A DNA stretch of 64,000 nt from the NCBI GenBank assembly GCA_936432065.2, contig OW386291.2, positions 15,415,821-15,479,820 on the forward strand, given 5' to 3'. The position numbers and the translations under genes are program-made. Below the pieces are notes generated by a model, which saw only the letters and a program-made list of their open reading frames with translations, searched no databases and was not told where the DNA came from. Source of the DNA: Rutpela maculata. Taxonomy: Eukaryota; Arthropoda; Insecta; Coleoptera; Cerambycidae. This document shows, in pieces, positions 47,195 to 58,275 of the stretch (position 1 is its first letter; each line of letters starts with the position of its first letter).

Positions 47195-47772
47195 GAAAAT
47201 TATTAGAGCACTTGATTTAAATTTAAAGGTAGCTTGCCTCTACTTTGGTATGTCTAGAGCCTTCAATACTATTAATTATTCGATTTTGTAAGGTAAATTA
47301 GACTGCTATGGTGTACGAGGTACATGTAACAAACTTGTGATATCTTACTGATAGATTTCAAGTCACTGCACAACAACTTTTAAGAATAGAACACAAGGAG
47401 TGCCTCAAGGATCTATATTTAGTCCTCTATTGTTTATTCTGTATACTAACGACTTAAGAGATCATATCAATATAGATACTTTACATCAATACGCTGATGA
47501 TAATACCTGTATGACAACTGAAGAGTCCGCAGTGGCTTGTGCAAATAAACATATTTTCAAGTATGACTAAGTATTGTGGTTCGAATGGCTTGAACCTAAA
47601 TGAAAGTAAAACTACCTTTATTATGTTTTCTTCAACTACTGATCTTGATTATTCGTTGTATATCCAATTAAAGCGTTCTTCTGACATACAAACGGACAAT
47701 GTGGAATTCCTTGGCATAACATTAGATAGTAGGTTAAACTGGGAATCTTATACTAATATATTTTAAATTGAT
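47195..47772 (+). pseudogene. Jockey/CR1-like RT, palm part, interrupted by a later LINE
   Basis: The readings show SRAFNTINYSIL (palm motif A with Asn for the first catalytic Asp), then GVPQGSIFSPLLFILYTNDL and the catalytic YADDNTCMTT box at 47490-47501. The frame 47539-47766 has GLNLNESKTTFIMFS and VEFLGITLDSRLNWESYTN. The reading stops at a 23-bp sequence that is duplicated at 51073, where the protein resumes. Several small frameshifts make it inactive. Confidence 0.85.
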
Positions 47773-47776
47773 ATTG

Positions 47777-47990
47777 ATTAATTAATTGATTGATTTACCA
47801 GCATGCGGTAGGCATTGCTGCCACTTCCAGGGTTATACAGCTGGGCCTGCTACGTCCACGCTGGGTTGGACTAAGGTCATGCTTGTTGCCAGCAGCGAGA
47901 GCCACATGGCGCATGGTAAAGGAACATGGGATGGGAGATGTAGGTATTTATGAGATGCGTTACCGCATTGTGTCGTGAGGGAGCGTTTAA
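47777..47990 (-). repeat. Family C LINE 3' end, copy 2
   Basis: Begins ATTGATTGATTTACCAGC and contains GGGCCTGCTACGTCCACGCT, GGTCATGCTTGTTGCCAGC and GTGTCGTGAGGGAGCG. It matches 49005-49215 almost base for base and 10195-10336 in reverse. A further partial copy (CGATGCTGGGTTGGATTTGG, 48147-48205) lies just downstream. Confidence 0.75.
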
Positions 47991-48227
47991 GCTCCCTTTT
48001 TTGATTTTTTGGTTCTGGGCGTCTGCCTCTTTTGAATCTTCGTGTGAAATATGTGCTGTGTCTTGATATAGAGTGTTTATGCTCCTCTTTTTGTGTTTCT
48101 GCTTCTTCAAATCTTCTTTTGCTGAGTCTTCTGATTCCTCGGTTTCCGATGCTGGGTTGGATTTGGGTCATGCTTGTTGTCAGCAGCGAGAGCCATATGA
48201 CGCATGTTTTTTCCTCGCTTTTCTTTC

Positions 48228-48555
48228 CTAGGTTTTTTTATCCTCTCGATTGTTATTTTCCACGTGTAATATATTCTCCCTATTTTTAGTTTGCTGCTGT
48301 TCAGTGTTAGCGCTTTCTTCTGCTGTCCTTTTTGCTTTAACCTTCTTGATCCTTGCCCTTATTTCTCTGCTTACCAGGGTATGGTCTATTTGTGTGATTG
48401 AGCTTCCATTACTCCAGGTGTCAATGCAGGTTTGACTTTTGCTCCATGTATTTCTTATTGTTAAGTTCAAACATGTGTGCTAGGTTTTTCAGCGCGATTC
48501 CATTTTCGTTAGGCCATGTGTGGAGTATATGTGCATTGAAGTCTCCTAATAGTAT
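48228..48555 (-). pseudogene. LINE AP-endonuclease C-terminal fragment
   Basis: Minus-strand readings give SIILLGDFNAHILHTWPNE, then NGIALKNLAHMFELNN, and in the next frame SITQIDHTLVSREIRARI. LGDFNA and QIDHxLVS are diagnostic of the endonuclease-reverse transcriptase type LINE. The first half of the domain and the whole RT are absent. It precedes the family C 3' end at 47990-47777 on the same strand, which suggests a single internally deleted element. Confidence 0.75.
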
Positions 48556-49004
48556 AATGGACATTTTTTTTTGATTTTTCATAGCGTTAGTGTGTGCCGG
48601 TTTTCTTTTTCGAATTGATGGCTTAGTGCTCCATATAGACAGTCCTCTCTTCGGTTATTACTGATTTCTTTCTCCTTTTTGCCGCCTGGCACGATTTCAC
48701 TGCACTTTATATACCATTATTTACTGCGTTAGAGGGATAGCAGTGTGTAAAGTTTTGGTTTGTATATCTGATTAAACACTATCTAATATTTCTTATCAAT
48801 TACTGAATATGTTCCGAGATATGTATTATTTTACAAACACATCCACTTATACTTTTTTAACTATATTTTTTACACGTTGTCACTATTTAACATTTATAAA
48901 CTTTTATGGGTATCCATTGGTGACAGAGCATTATAAAACAGGTCTGGTCGCCTCGACAGCAAGATGACAAGTCCAATGTGTTGTCGCACTGTGTTGATTG
49001 ATTT

Positions 49005-49215
49005 ATTGATTTACCAGCGTGCGGTAGGCATTTCTGCCACTCCCAAGGATTATACAGCTGGGCCTGCTACGTCCACGCTGGGTTGGACTAAGGTCATGCT
49101 TGTTGCCAGCGAGTGCCACCTGGTGCATGGTAAAGGAATGTGGGATGGGAGGTGTAGGTATTTGTGACATGCGTTACCGCACTGTGTCGTGAGGAAGCGT
49201 TTAAGCTCCCTTTTT
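49005..49215 (-). repeat. Family C LINE 3' end, copy 3
   Basis: Nearly identical to 47777-47990, with its own TTGATTGATTTATTGATTT tail junction at about 48994-49012. The pyrimidine-rich continuation (to about 49365) also parallels 47995-48140. Confidence 0.75.
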
Positions 49216-49516
49216 TTTGTATTTTTGGTTCTGGACTTCTGCCTCTTCTGGGTCTTCTTGTGATATATGTTGCCACATTGTGTCGCTGCTGTTTGTGCTC
49301 CTATTTTTGTTTTTCTGCTTCTATAAATCTTCTTCTTCTTCTGATACTTCTGATTCCTTCGTTTCTGATTCTGGTACTTCAATTTGTTCATTGTTCTTAG
49401 GGAGTATTCATCTATTTTGTGTTCCACTCCGCTGGTCCAACTCTCTTTTGTTGACGGCTCTCACTCCATTATTAGGCTTTTCTTGAAGTTTGTTTTCAGT
49501 CCAGATGTGTCCTGCG

Positions 49517-49757
49517 CAGGCGCGTACGCAGGAATGTGTTCTGGGGGGGGGCAACCAGGGGGGAACCAAATAAACACATAACACAGCACAGTGGAACTCA
49601 AAACCTCACTTTTTTTGGCATATGTTTAAAAGCTAAGTTAAACTAATATTTGGTATGCAAAAACAGATATGAAATAATTGTCACTATCCCAAGCTGCTTA
49701 AACCACGCGCCGCACCTGGGGGGTAGTTGCCCCCTTGCCCTCCTGCGCACGCACCTG
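49517..49757. mobile_element. hAT-type MITE, unit 1
   Basis: The ends are CAGGCGCGTACGCAGGAATG and TCCTGCGCACGCACCTG, inverted. GC-rich subterminal GGGGGGGGG and GGGGGGTAGTTGCCCCC blocks flank an AT-rich middle. The right copy of the 8-bp duplication has been lost by a small deletion. Confidence 0.75.
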
Positions 49758-49988
49758 CGACAATTAGAAGATCATCGGCCTATGTGTATGTTTTCTTAGA
49801 AAGTACCATTTTTCTGAAAGAGGCCGCACCACGCATACCTCCGTTGAAGTGCTTTGAGAATCTGAGAATTCAATTTTGACTGCGTCTTTTATGTTCCACT
49901 CCGCTGGTCCAACTCTCTTTTGTTGACGGCTCTCACTCTATTATTAGGCTTTTCTTGAAGTTTGTTTTCTGTCCAGATGTGTCCTGTG

Positions 49989-50209
49989 CAAGCGCGTAAG
50001 CAGGAATGTGTTCTGAGAGGGGACCAAATACACACATAACACAGCACAGTGGAACTTAAAAACCTCACTTTTTTTGGCATATGCTTAAAAACAAAGTTAA
50101 ACTAATATTTGGTATGCAAAAGCAGATATAATTGTCTCTATCCCAAACTTCTTAAACCACGCCGGGCCTGGGGGGTAGTTGCCCCCTTGCCCCCCTGCTT
50201 ACGCACCTG
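49989..50209. mobile_element. hAT-type MITE, unit 2, with 8-bp duplication
   Basis: The ends are CAAGCGCGTAAGCAGGAA and CTGCTTACGCACCTG. GTCCTGTG (49981-49988) and GTCCTGCG (50210-50217) form an 8-bp target duplication with one mismatch, identifying hAT-type integration. No coding capacity. Confidence 0.8.
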
Positions 50210-50345
50210 GTCCTGCGGTGATTAGAAGATCATCGGCGTATGTGTATGTTTTCTTAGAAAATACCATTTTTCTGAAAGAAGCCTGCACCACGCATACCTC
50301 CGTTGAAGAGCTGTGAGAATCTGAGAATTCAATTTTGACGCCGTA

Positions 50346-51072
50346 TATCAACAATGTCTCATTGATTATTTCGGGTTTAATCCAAATTAAATTCGTTTGA
50401 GTACTTTTAGTAATTATAAAAACCTCACTTGAAAATTTACGTAAGAAATTGTTCTGTCCCTACTTTAATATAAATTAAACCCGCAATAACCAAATGCATT
50501 ACTTTTAAATTCGTTTGAGTATTTTTTATAACTATGAGAAAAAGAATTATTTGAGAGAAAGAAATATATGACCATATTTTACGATACGTTATTGATTATT
50601 TCGGATATAATTTAAATTAAATCATTTGAATATTTTTATAATGATTGAAAACAATTTATTTGGCCATATTTTACTGCTCTCATAAATTTTTCAACAGATG
50701 TCGATTCTTCAAGGGTCTGGACCTAAACATTTCAATGGTTTTATGGGCAGACACTTGTAGTCATTAAGACACAAATAAACTAAGATGTACTTATCTCTTA
50801 TACGCCTGAGTTTGGGTCGTGTTTATATATTCGTTTCTTTAAGCCCATTTCTTTATGCACCACACTGATTGCCACTAAATAGCTCTGTATTAGTTATTTC
50901 AAAATATTAATTATATTTCAACTTCGTTCTTTTGTTATAACACATCAATTTAATCCGGATTTCTTAAGCTACAATTCACCTAAACTTTATCAAATTTAAC
51001 ACAGTTTTACCGGGTTTTTTAACGTTTTTAAGTGGGAGGGTTTCAGACGCACAACCGATCACTCCGACCTCA
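50346..51072. other. No gene; imperfect direct repeats
   Basis: TTGATTATTTCGG, TTTAAATTAAATC and AAATTCGTTTGAGTA recur around 50366, 50505 and 50595. They probably belong to the 5' part of the inserted minus-strand LINE. No protein was recognised. Confidence 0.45.
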
Positions 51073-51372
51073 ATACTAATACATTTTAAATTGATAATTA
51101 AATTAAATTAGTCCTGTTATCTAATACGTTTTATGGGAAACCAGCTTTCAATAGACAGCTTAAGAAGATTCTATTTTTCATATGTGCAAAGCATTTTAGA
51201 ATACTCTGGGGCTCCTCCTATATTGGCAAAAAGTATTTATTGACCAAAAACGCATAATTAAGTGTATGACGAATGCCTCTTACAGAGATTCTTGTAAACT
51301 TTTCTTTAAAGAATTGAAAATTACTTACCATAACTTCCCTGTATATATACAAATTAGTCTTGTTCGTTAAAC
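51073..51372 (+). pseudogene. Jockey/CR1-like RT, C-terminal continuation of 47195-47772
   Basis: Readings give SCYLIRFMGNQLSIDSLRR and FYFSYVQSILEYSGAP, then MTNASYRDSCKLFFKEL and HNFPVYIQISL. This is the tail of the RT (Y...YxSxxxYGxxxWG...QKRxIRxxxxxxxxxSCRxLFxxLxI), normally following LGITLD..LxW. The 3.3-kb insertion separates the two halves. Confidence 0.8.
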
Positions 51373-51395
51373 AAAATACAACTGAGTTTAGAAAA

Positions 51396-51580
51396 GGTGA
51401 GGTACGGTACCGGTTTCAGTGGCGAGACCTCAATCGGTGAAGTTAAGGCACGCCGGGCGAGTCCGTCACTTGGATGGGTGACCGTATCTCATCTCGCCGT
51501 CCTGGTTAGGTGGTAGAGTCGCAGTAGCTAAACTTCCACAGGACGTTAATATAAATATGGCAATTATTAAAAATATATTA
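51396..51580 (+). mobile_element. 5S rRNA-derived SINE, plus copy
   Basis: The 5S-like part (51421-51484) has ATCGGTGAAGTTAAGGCACG and CACTTGGATGGGTGACCG, i.e. the internal pol III promoter of 5S rRNA. After CGCCGTCCTGGTTAGGTGG comes GCAGTAGCTAAACTTCC and CAGGACGTTAATATAAATAT, which is the 3' domain shared with the tRNA-SINEs. It ends in an AT-rich stretch. It is not a functional 5S gene. Confidence 0.85.
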
Positions 51581-52204
51581 AAGAAATAAATAAACAAGCT
51601 AAAAACGTACTCTTCGCCAATTTACTGAGCTTTTTATATAATTGTTACACATTCTATAGGGTACTCTTCGCAGTTTTCTTGTAAATAATGTTAGTTTTTG
51701 GACATTCTAAATTATGTGATACCAATTTTGTTGTGAAAAAAAAATATAAAAAAAATTGAAAAAAAAAATATCCAACCCGTCTGGGATTCGAACACACGAT
51801 CTTTGGATTGCAAGGCAAAGCAAAACAAGCAAGAAATGTTTATTTAAATTTTAGAAGAATGCGCCTCACCCGAACCTGGCCCGGAGCCAACCAGACAAAC
51901 ACGGCGTGTAGCGCCCTGGTGAATGTAGGGTTGGACGGGACAGGTCCGGTTTGGCTAAACGATAATTGATAAAACAATGTTAAACTCCTATCCGCCTGTG
52001 GCGGATTTAAAAATTAACAATAAAATTTAAAAATGCTGAATGCCTCCACATGGACCTAAAACTAATTCGTATAAAACTAGTCACTGGTTGTAGCACTGAA
52101 TAATTTTTTGCTTTTGACTCGGGTGAAAAGCTAAACGAAAAAACCACTACGAGAACTGCCGACCTGGCGGTCTCCCTGATGTCAGGAAAATGTGGTGGAA
52201 AAAC
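51581..52204. other. No gene; tRNA-like B-box sequence and an unassigned GC-rich repeat
   Basis: Minus strand 51777-51840 contains TGTGTTCGAATCCCAGACG preceded by CTTTGCCTTGCAATCCAAAG, reminiscent of a tRNA anticodon and T arm, but the cloverleaf is incomplete. 51865-51940 (CTGGCCCGGAGCCAACC, AACACGGCGTGTAGCGCC) has a repeat-like GC-rich character without a partner here. Confidence 0.4.
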
Positions 52205-52890
52205 GATATCGAAAAAATCGAAACTTTAGCGCTTTGTGGCAATACGCAGTTATTGCACCTAACGCTTCCAGGCTTGTAATTCGTAATTCAGCGCTCGGCG
52301 AGGCATTAGTCCGGAGAATAGCTGTTGGTTGCAGTCTGGTTTTTATTCCTTATATATTTAAGGAAACGTATAGAGGAGTTCGACAAAAATATTTCACTAG
52401 TAAATATTCTGCCCTCTAAAAAGCATACCTACTAACTATGCCCATGTCAGGGCTACTGCTGTTTCGATTGTAATGGACATTAGCCGCTAGATGGAGCCTG
52501 CCATTTTTGTTGCATGCCGTGGTTTTATAAATCTCGTCATGTACCAAGAGTGAAAAAATGCCTCGTTCCAGCCATCTCAGACCTACCTTGCACTAACGAG
52601 AGCCAATAGCTCGAAACTGCAGTCTGCAAGTGGTATGGGATGGCTGGCACGAGAGCTCCTTTAAGTAGGAATAAGTCTTTCGGCTGGTGTCTATTAAAAT
52701 CGAAACATTAGCGTTTTGTGGCAATACACAGTTATTGCACTTATCGCGTTCAGGCTTGTAATTCGTAATTCAGCGCTTGGCGGGGCATTAGTCCGTGGAA
52801 TAGCTGTTGGTTGCAGTCTGGTTTTTATTCCTTATATATTTAAGGAAACGTATAGAGGAGTTCGACAAAAATATTTCACTAGAAAATAAA
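52205..52890. repeat. Direct duplication of about 200 bp, copies 482 bp apart
   Basis: AGCTGTTGGTTGCAGTCTGG and TTATATATTTAAGGAAACGT, with GGAGTTCGACAAAAATATTT, occur at 52320-52400 and 52801-52880. Upstream CAGTTATTGCACYTA and TTGTAATTCGTAATTCAGCG also match. Copies are 52205-52405 and 52690-52890. The intervening 285 bp differ. Possibly an unnamed SINE or MITE; no promoter boxes were recognised. Confidence 0.7.
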
Positions 52891-52969
52891 TGTTTGTCTC
52901 TGTCCAACAGTGACGATATTTCTTCTCTCTCTGCGCGGCTACTTGCCAACTTAGGATGGTTGACTAGTA

Positions 52970-53085
52970 GTTTGGCACTAGCCACCCCGTTATTAAAACG
53001 AGGTGAAAAAAATAAAATTGTGATTTAGTGCGTGTTCAAGGGTCAAAAGCCTCAAAATTTTGTTTTACTTCATCCAAGAAACGAA
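52970..53085 (+). repeat. Family A fragment
   Basis: GTTTGGCACTAGCCACCCCG, TTATTAAAACGAGGTG, TTGTGATTTAGTGCGTG and TTTACTTCATCCA are family A landmarks. Both ends are missing. Confidence 0.65.
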
Positions 53086-53927
53086 ACGGACGGAGAGACA
53101 GGCAGACGGGTAGACTGGTAAACAGACGGACGTACCACGAACATTCTGGATATTATTCAGAATTTTATGACTAACAATGATGTGATTTTTTTCTCTACAG
53201 AGATATTTACGGTTTTAGAAATGAGCAGTCAGATAAGGAAAAAATATTTTTTGAAGAGAATTCTATGAGCTTTATTTTTTTATATAAAGCACGATTTCGA
53301 TATCGCTAATGGTTAGCGAGATATAAGCATAAAATTGAATCGGAGCAGCATTTCTTCAAAGTGACGCGACGGTTCAAGCGCAAGAGCTGGAGTTGGGAAC
53401 TTTTAGTATGTTTAATAGTAGACCTTAATAAACACATTTGCGAAGTTTCAAAGCTTTATTACTCTTTCCGTCAAACGTCGAAATTTGCTAATTTTTTACT
53501 GAGGTATTTGCAATTTTGCCCCGGTTAAGGGTACTTTTGCAGTATAATGGATGTACTGATGAACATGGCTTTAATTTGCAATATCCTGCACATGTGTTAA
53601 AGACTTCAAATCGAACAACTATTTCTAGTGAATCATGTTTTTTATTCCGTAAATGAATGATTAAATTTTAATTGACGCTTTCATGTTGGCTCCTTGTTCC
53701 TTTTCATCTAAATGTACAATTACTTCTCATTTATAATCCTCTAATTGGCTTTTTCTATATCATGATCGATTAGTATTATTGAAATTTTGTTCTCTTCTAT
53801 GCTTTATTCAATTTCCTATAAATCTAGAAAAAAAACCTTGACTCTAATACAACACATCGCAATAAAACTCAATTAGGTTTGAAAGTAGACCAGTTCTACC
53901 GTTTTTCGAGCGACGACTGTAACTGTA
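53086..53927. other. No recognised gene
   Basis: A GACGGAGAGACAGGCAGACG purine-rich patch follows the family A fragment; otherwise AT-rich and featureless. Confidence 0.45.
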
Positions 53928-54387
53928 CACAATTATCCAGAACAATTATATTTTGATCTTATTCCGTTGATGGGGGATAAGTAGGGGTAAATAGGTAAAT
54001 CATGCAAGTAAATGTCCATATAATTGAGATTTAGAACCCAAAGTCTCAAACATTTTTTTGACATCAGCCACCCCCACTATCGTCTCCGTTACCACTATCG
54101 CCCCGTTATTAAAGGAGATAAAAAATAAAATTGCGATTTAGTGTGTGTACAAGAACAAGAGGCCTTAATTGTTTTTTTACATCTGCCACCCACCCCTACC
54201 CCACTACTGATGTTTCATATCGTTTTATAGGTTTTTGGAGTAGACGATTTCAAATATTATATTATTAAAGTTCTATGAACAATTATTTCCACATAGTGGA
54301 GTGCAAATATAGTTTCAAAGTTTTTTTCGTTGTTAAAGATTTGGATAGAAAATCTGGATGTGGAAGTAGTGAGTCCTTAGGCAGGGG
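53928..54387 (+). repeat. Family A, 5'-truncated plus copy
   Basis: Enters near ATTATATTTTGATCTTATTC and ends TGAGTCCTTAGGCAGGGG. The CTTCCAC hairpin end and CTGTCTGT tract are absent. Confidence 0.75.
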
Positions 54388-54721
54388 TTTTTAGGGTTAG
54401 TATAGCAAAGTATGATTTATTTAGTGTTTTGCATATTCTGCTTACATTTTCTGTCCAATCTAAATGTTTATCTATAGTAACTTCAAGAAAGGTCCTGCTG
54501 TGTATGTGAAACGGAGAGTATGCCCGTCAATATTTAAGGATACTGTCTGAAGATCTTAGTTTAATATTTCTGAGAGAGTAACACTTAATATGGACCAAAA
54601 AGAATATTTTAGATAAGATACTTAAAAAACTTATATTATTTCCTGCTTTAGGTCTACCCTTCACCTTAAACGCAGAAAAGGCGTTTTTTAAAATGGGGGA
54701 CATGCACACAACTATCCTCAA
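54388..54721 (-). pseudogene. LINE RT C-terminal scrap
   Basis: On the minus strand, about 54520-54395 reads TIDKHLDWTENVSRICKTLN and KSYFAIL, matching the LG...D..LxW..H+..+...+....++L block after the RT palm. The upstream minus-strand ORF to 54721 has no recognisable motif. Too short to place in a clade. Confidence 0.5.
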
Positions 54722-55666
54722 AAAAATTTCGACTTACGTAACTACTTAACATAAAAACCGTCGCCCGCTCTCGTTCTAATATCTTGCACGTGTCCGAAGC
54801 TTAACTCTAACACGTAAGCAGTATTTTTGGAATTAAAGAAAAAGAAAATTGCGCGCTTTTGTATTGAAAAGAATTGGATGTCAATATCCTTATATGTATA
54901 GGAATAAGCAAACTTTCATAATCCGTCGGATTTCGGAGATGGGTAAAGCACATTTAATTTTACACAAGGATAAAATACCATAACTTTTACTATAATTATA
55001 AAATAACTACATAATACCCGATTAAGATCCTAAATTCTAGTAAATCTCCAATATTCTATAATTACCCCATAATTATTTATTTATTATCAAATCTGAAAAA
55101 TAAAGGGTTCAAAGAATAAAACGCAAAAATGAACTCGGGTCGGTAACAGAGTTTGCTTTTCGCTTAATAATAATATGTACATAGAGACAGAAAAATGCAT
55201 AAAACAATATCCTTTAAAAATATACTAAATACCGAAAGACTCAAAAAGCTAAAATGTTATTTATAATAACACGGAAACTAGTGTTGGCCAACTGAAAATG
55301 ACAAACTTAAATCTTAAAAGTAATTACAACAATTTATTTTACACAAAAATAACAGCATCGGCTGTTAGCATCATTTATATAAATCAGAAACTACAAAAGT
55401 GCATTACAATAAACCGAAACAACAAAAGTGCAATACTATTAATCAAAAAACGACAAAATCGCATACGCGCACTAAACTCACGGAGAGGTTTCTGTCGACA
55501 AAACACCACTCCTGGTGAAACAACTACAAAACGTAGAATTGGATAGGAATGCAGCAAATCTTTATAGAAATGAAAGTACTTACATACATACATAAGAAGC
55601 AGGTTTATCGAAATCTTCTTTGAGGCACTCACTCACGAAGTTAATCTAATTATTACTATTATACAA
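54722..55666. other. No recognised gene
   Basis: AT-rich. An 82-codon ORF on each strand near 55298-55632 overlap each other and show no motif. Confidence 0.45.
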
Positions 55667-56262
55667 AACCGCTGCCCAAGGAATCACTACTTCCACATCC
55701 AGATACTCTATCCAAGTCACTCACAACTAAAAAACTTTGTTTGTGGAAATAATTGTTCATGGAACTTTAATGATATAATATTTGAAATCCTTTAATCCAC
55801 AAAACGATGAAGTAAAAAAATATTTTGAGGTTTCTGGTTCTTGTACATACACTAAATCACAATTTTTTTTCATCCTCTTTAATAAGGGGGTGGGGGTGGT
55901 AATGGGGTGGCTAATGCCAAACATTTTTTTGAGACCTTAACTTCTCTTGTATATACTAAATACCAATTTTATGGACTCTTACCTTACCTTTATTTACCCA
56001 TTTACCCCAAATTTACCCCAATTTACCCCCAACCCTTCGTCGGAACAACATGAAAATATAATCTAGTTCCAGATCTCGTTAAAGTACATACGTGTACCAA
56101 ATTTCAAGTCAATATCTTAAACGGTTCCAGAGTAAACGTGCGCACAAAAAGAAGTTACAGACAGACCGACAAACAGACAGACAGAAAAATTTTTTTCGCT
56201 CAAACTTAAAATCTCGACGTTTCATGACATTTTAAGCCTATTTGAACATTAAAATTTTTTAA
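55667..56262 (-). repeat. Family A, minus-orientation copy
   Basis: Starts AACCGCTGCCCAAGGAATC and runs through TTTATTTACCCATTTACCCC, AACGGTTCCAGAGTAAACG and ACAGACAGACCGACAAACAG. It stops after TTTTAAGCCTATTTGAACAT, so the terminal CTTCCAC hairpin is lost. Confidence 0.8.
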
Positions 56263-58275
56263 AATTTCTAACTGGAAAGTATTTAAATCACCGACTAATA
56301 TCCGGGAGAAGGGGCAAACCTCAGAAAACACTCATATTGAAGTTGACGTCATCTGTCACTAGTTATATCGCTGCGCGTGCATGCGTGCAATGGTTACGTT
56401 CATCATGCAGTAGCGCTAACTAAGCGATCACTTATCATTTACGTCATTGATCAGTTGTGTGCTGAACGGTGTATTCTGTCTCTGTGATACATGATAGACA
56501 GAGAGCAGCTGTAATCTGAATTAGCATGCAATTAGTTGGGATTATTAGTACCGCAACAACTTTATCCAGTTTAAATAAAGAATAGTTTAATATAGCCCCA
56601 GTGTCGAAAGCTTGATTTATTTGGCTACTAAAATCAAAAGAATATAATATTTCATATGTTGTGTTTATGTCTAATTTTTTCAAATTCAAATAACTGATCA
56701 GTGATCACGGATCATGAATGGAATTAATTTAAAATATACGCTAGCGCTGTGCGTAACCTGACACATGACGTCACACGTTGTTTGCGCGCCTAACGGATTT
56801 ATTCAAACTTTAATGTTGAATACAGGGTGTAAAACAAAAAATAAGAAAAAATCCTTTACCCACTGTGTTTTGTATTAAGTAAAGATTCTAAAAATGCCAA
56901 AATTATATTTTGTGCAAGAGGCCTATTCGACGATTTGTTTGCAGGAAGCTGGATACTGTAGCAGAATTATTACTGTCGATGTAAATTACCATCTAATAAT
57001 CTCTACGTAAACTTTTTTCGGAATGAGCAGAGCCCAGCTACAAATTAGCCACTACTTAGGACAGATTCCCCTTCGTCGGAGTTTTAACTATTTACATCTT
57101 AATAACGTTGACTCGCTCACTCTAAAACCAACCTCAAATCTCGTGTTCTAAGCTTAAATACTGCGCGTGTATTGCTAATTTAGTGGGGGTCGCGTCTCTG
57201 CAGAAACAATAAAAGTGGGACTATTATGCCTACCATATATTGGATCTACTGCCTTTTTAGGCTGACTTTAAGAAAAGTACAGTAATGGACTAACTAATGA
57301 TCTTACTAAATTATATTAAATTATACGAAAATTATCAAAATATAGTGCAAACTACCCCTACTAAAAGTGGATTGTTACATGGGTCACCACTGCAAGGCTC
57401 GCGTTTTCTGAGAAAAACCTTTAACTCGATCCGTTTGCCTTTCGTTTAAGAAATAAAAAACGTAAATGGCTTTAGTGCGTCCCACTGTCAGTCACTCCAC
57501 TATTATTTTAACATGCCGGCTACTACTATTTTTTAGATTCCCGTATGATTGGAGGATGACAATTAGAAAGAAAAATATTCGTATTCACTAGAGAACGAAA
57601 ATGAAATAACATTCACTCTTTTCGTAGACAATAACACCCTTTAAAGAAGTTCATTTCCTTACTGCGGTTTCGACTCATTCCAATAAAATGAATTCTCGTT
57701 TAGTAAATTCGGTGTTTGCGGTTGACAAAAGTTTTCTCATTTGAAACAAATGTCACGAAGAATGCTAAGATTTAGAACCTAATAAATAGCCCTGAAAACG
57801 TCATTATTATATAACAAATCATTTACGTAATAATTTATTAACAGGTAAATAAACTAGTTTTTTTAATACGTACATCCTTGCAACATCCCACAGATTATGT
57901 CTACTTTTAGGTTCATGTTTATACTGTAAAGGGGGAAAATACTCAAGAGGATGTAAAACTATCTAACTGTGCGTGAATGTTACTGAATTACTCAGTAATA
58001 TCTTGGATATTGTTGGATAATTCTTTTGTAAAAAATTATACGGGTTGATATCGGATTTGTTGAATCTATCTTATCTTGTAGCGTAACGGCATACCTTTCT
58101 TTTCTCACTCACAACCTCTTGACGGACATTTTGTGACCCTTTCAGTACACCATTCACTGTATGGTGCATCTAATAGTTCTACATTGTCTGTTGATGGTGT
58201 ATCAGACATTTAGTTTCACAAAAGTTGTTTCTAATCATTTGCTTTGTGACATCAGCCTATCGATTACTTTTAGTG
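56263..58275. other. No gene recognised in 2 kb
   Basis: Mixed composition with some GC-richer patches (56340-56420, 56730-56800). A TACAGGGTGTAAAAC phrase at 56822 resembles a mariner terminus but has no inverted partner nearby. No coding motif or RNA gene was found. Confidence 0.45.

Larger units (their letters stand above)
49416..50345. repeat. Tandem segmental duplication, period 472 bp
   Basis: GTTCCACTCCGCTGGTCCAA occurs at 49421 and 49893, and the following ~455 bp repeat in order to GAATTCAATTTTGAC at 49867 and 50325. Both units contain the same miniature hAT insertion (49517-49757 and 49989-50209), so duplication happened after that insertion. Confidence 0.85.
47773..51072 (-). mobile_element. 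Composite LINE insertion (minus strand) flanked by a 23-bp duplication
   Basis: The stretch ATACTAATAYATTTTAAATT plus GAT occurs at 47750-47772 and 51073-51095 with one mismatch. The host RT protein reads on across the two flanks, so everything between was inserted. Within it are the endonuclease fragment at 48228-48555, two family C 3' ends (47777 and 49005), and the segmental duplication. No RT domain is found inside, so the inserted LINE is itself deleted or rearranged. The 3' side at 47773 carries the (TCAA)-type tail on the minus strand. Confidence 0.7.

Noticed and set aside
51421..51484. Possible 5S rRNA gene
   Set aside because: Only the internal promoter half is 5S-like; the 5' and 3' strands of the terminal stem are missing and a SINE tail follows.
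51777..51840. Possible minus-strand tRNA with TTCGAATCC T-loop
   Set aside because: Anticodon and T stems do not pair properly and no D arm or acceptor stem was found.
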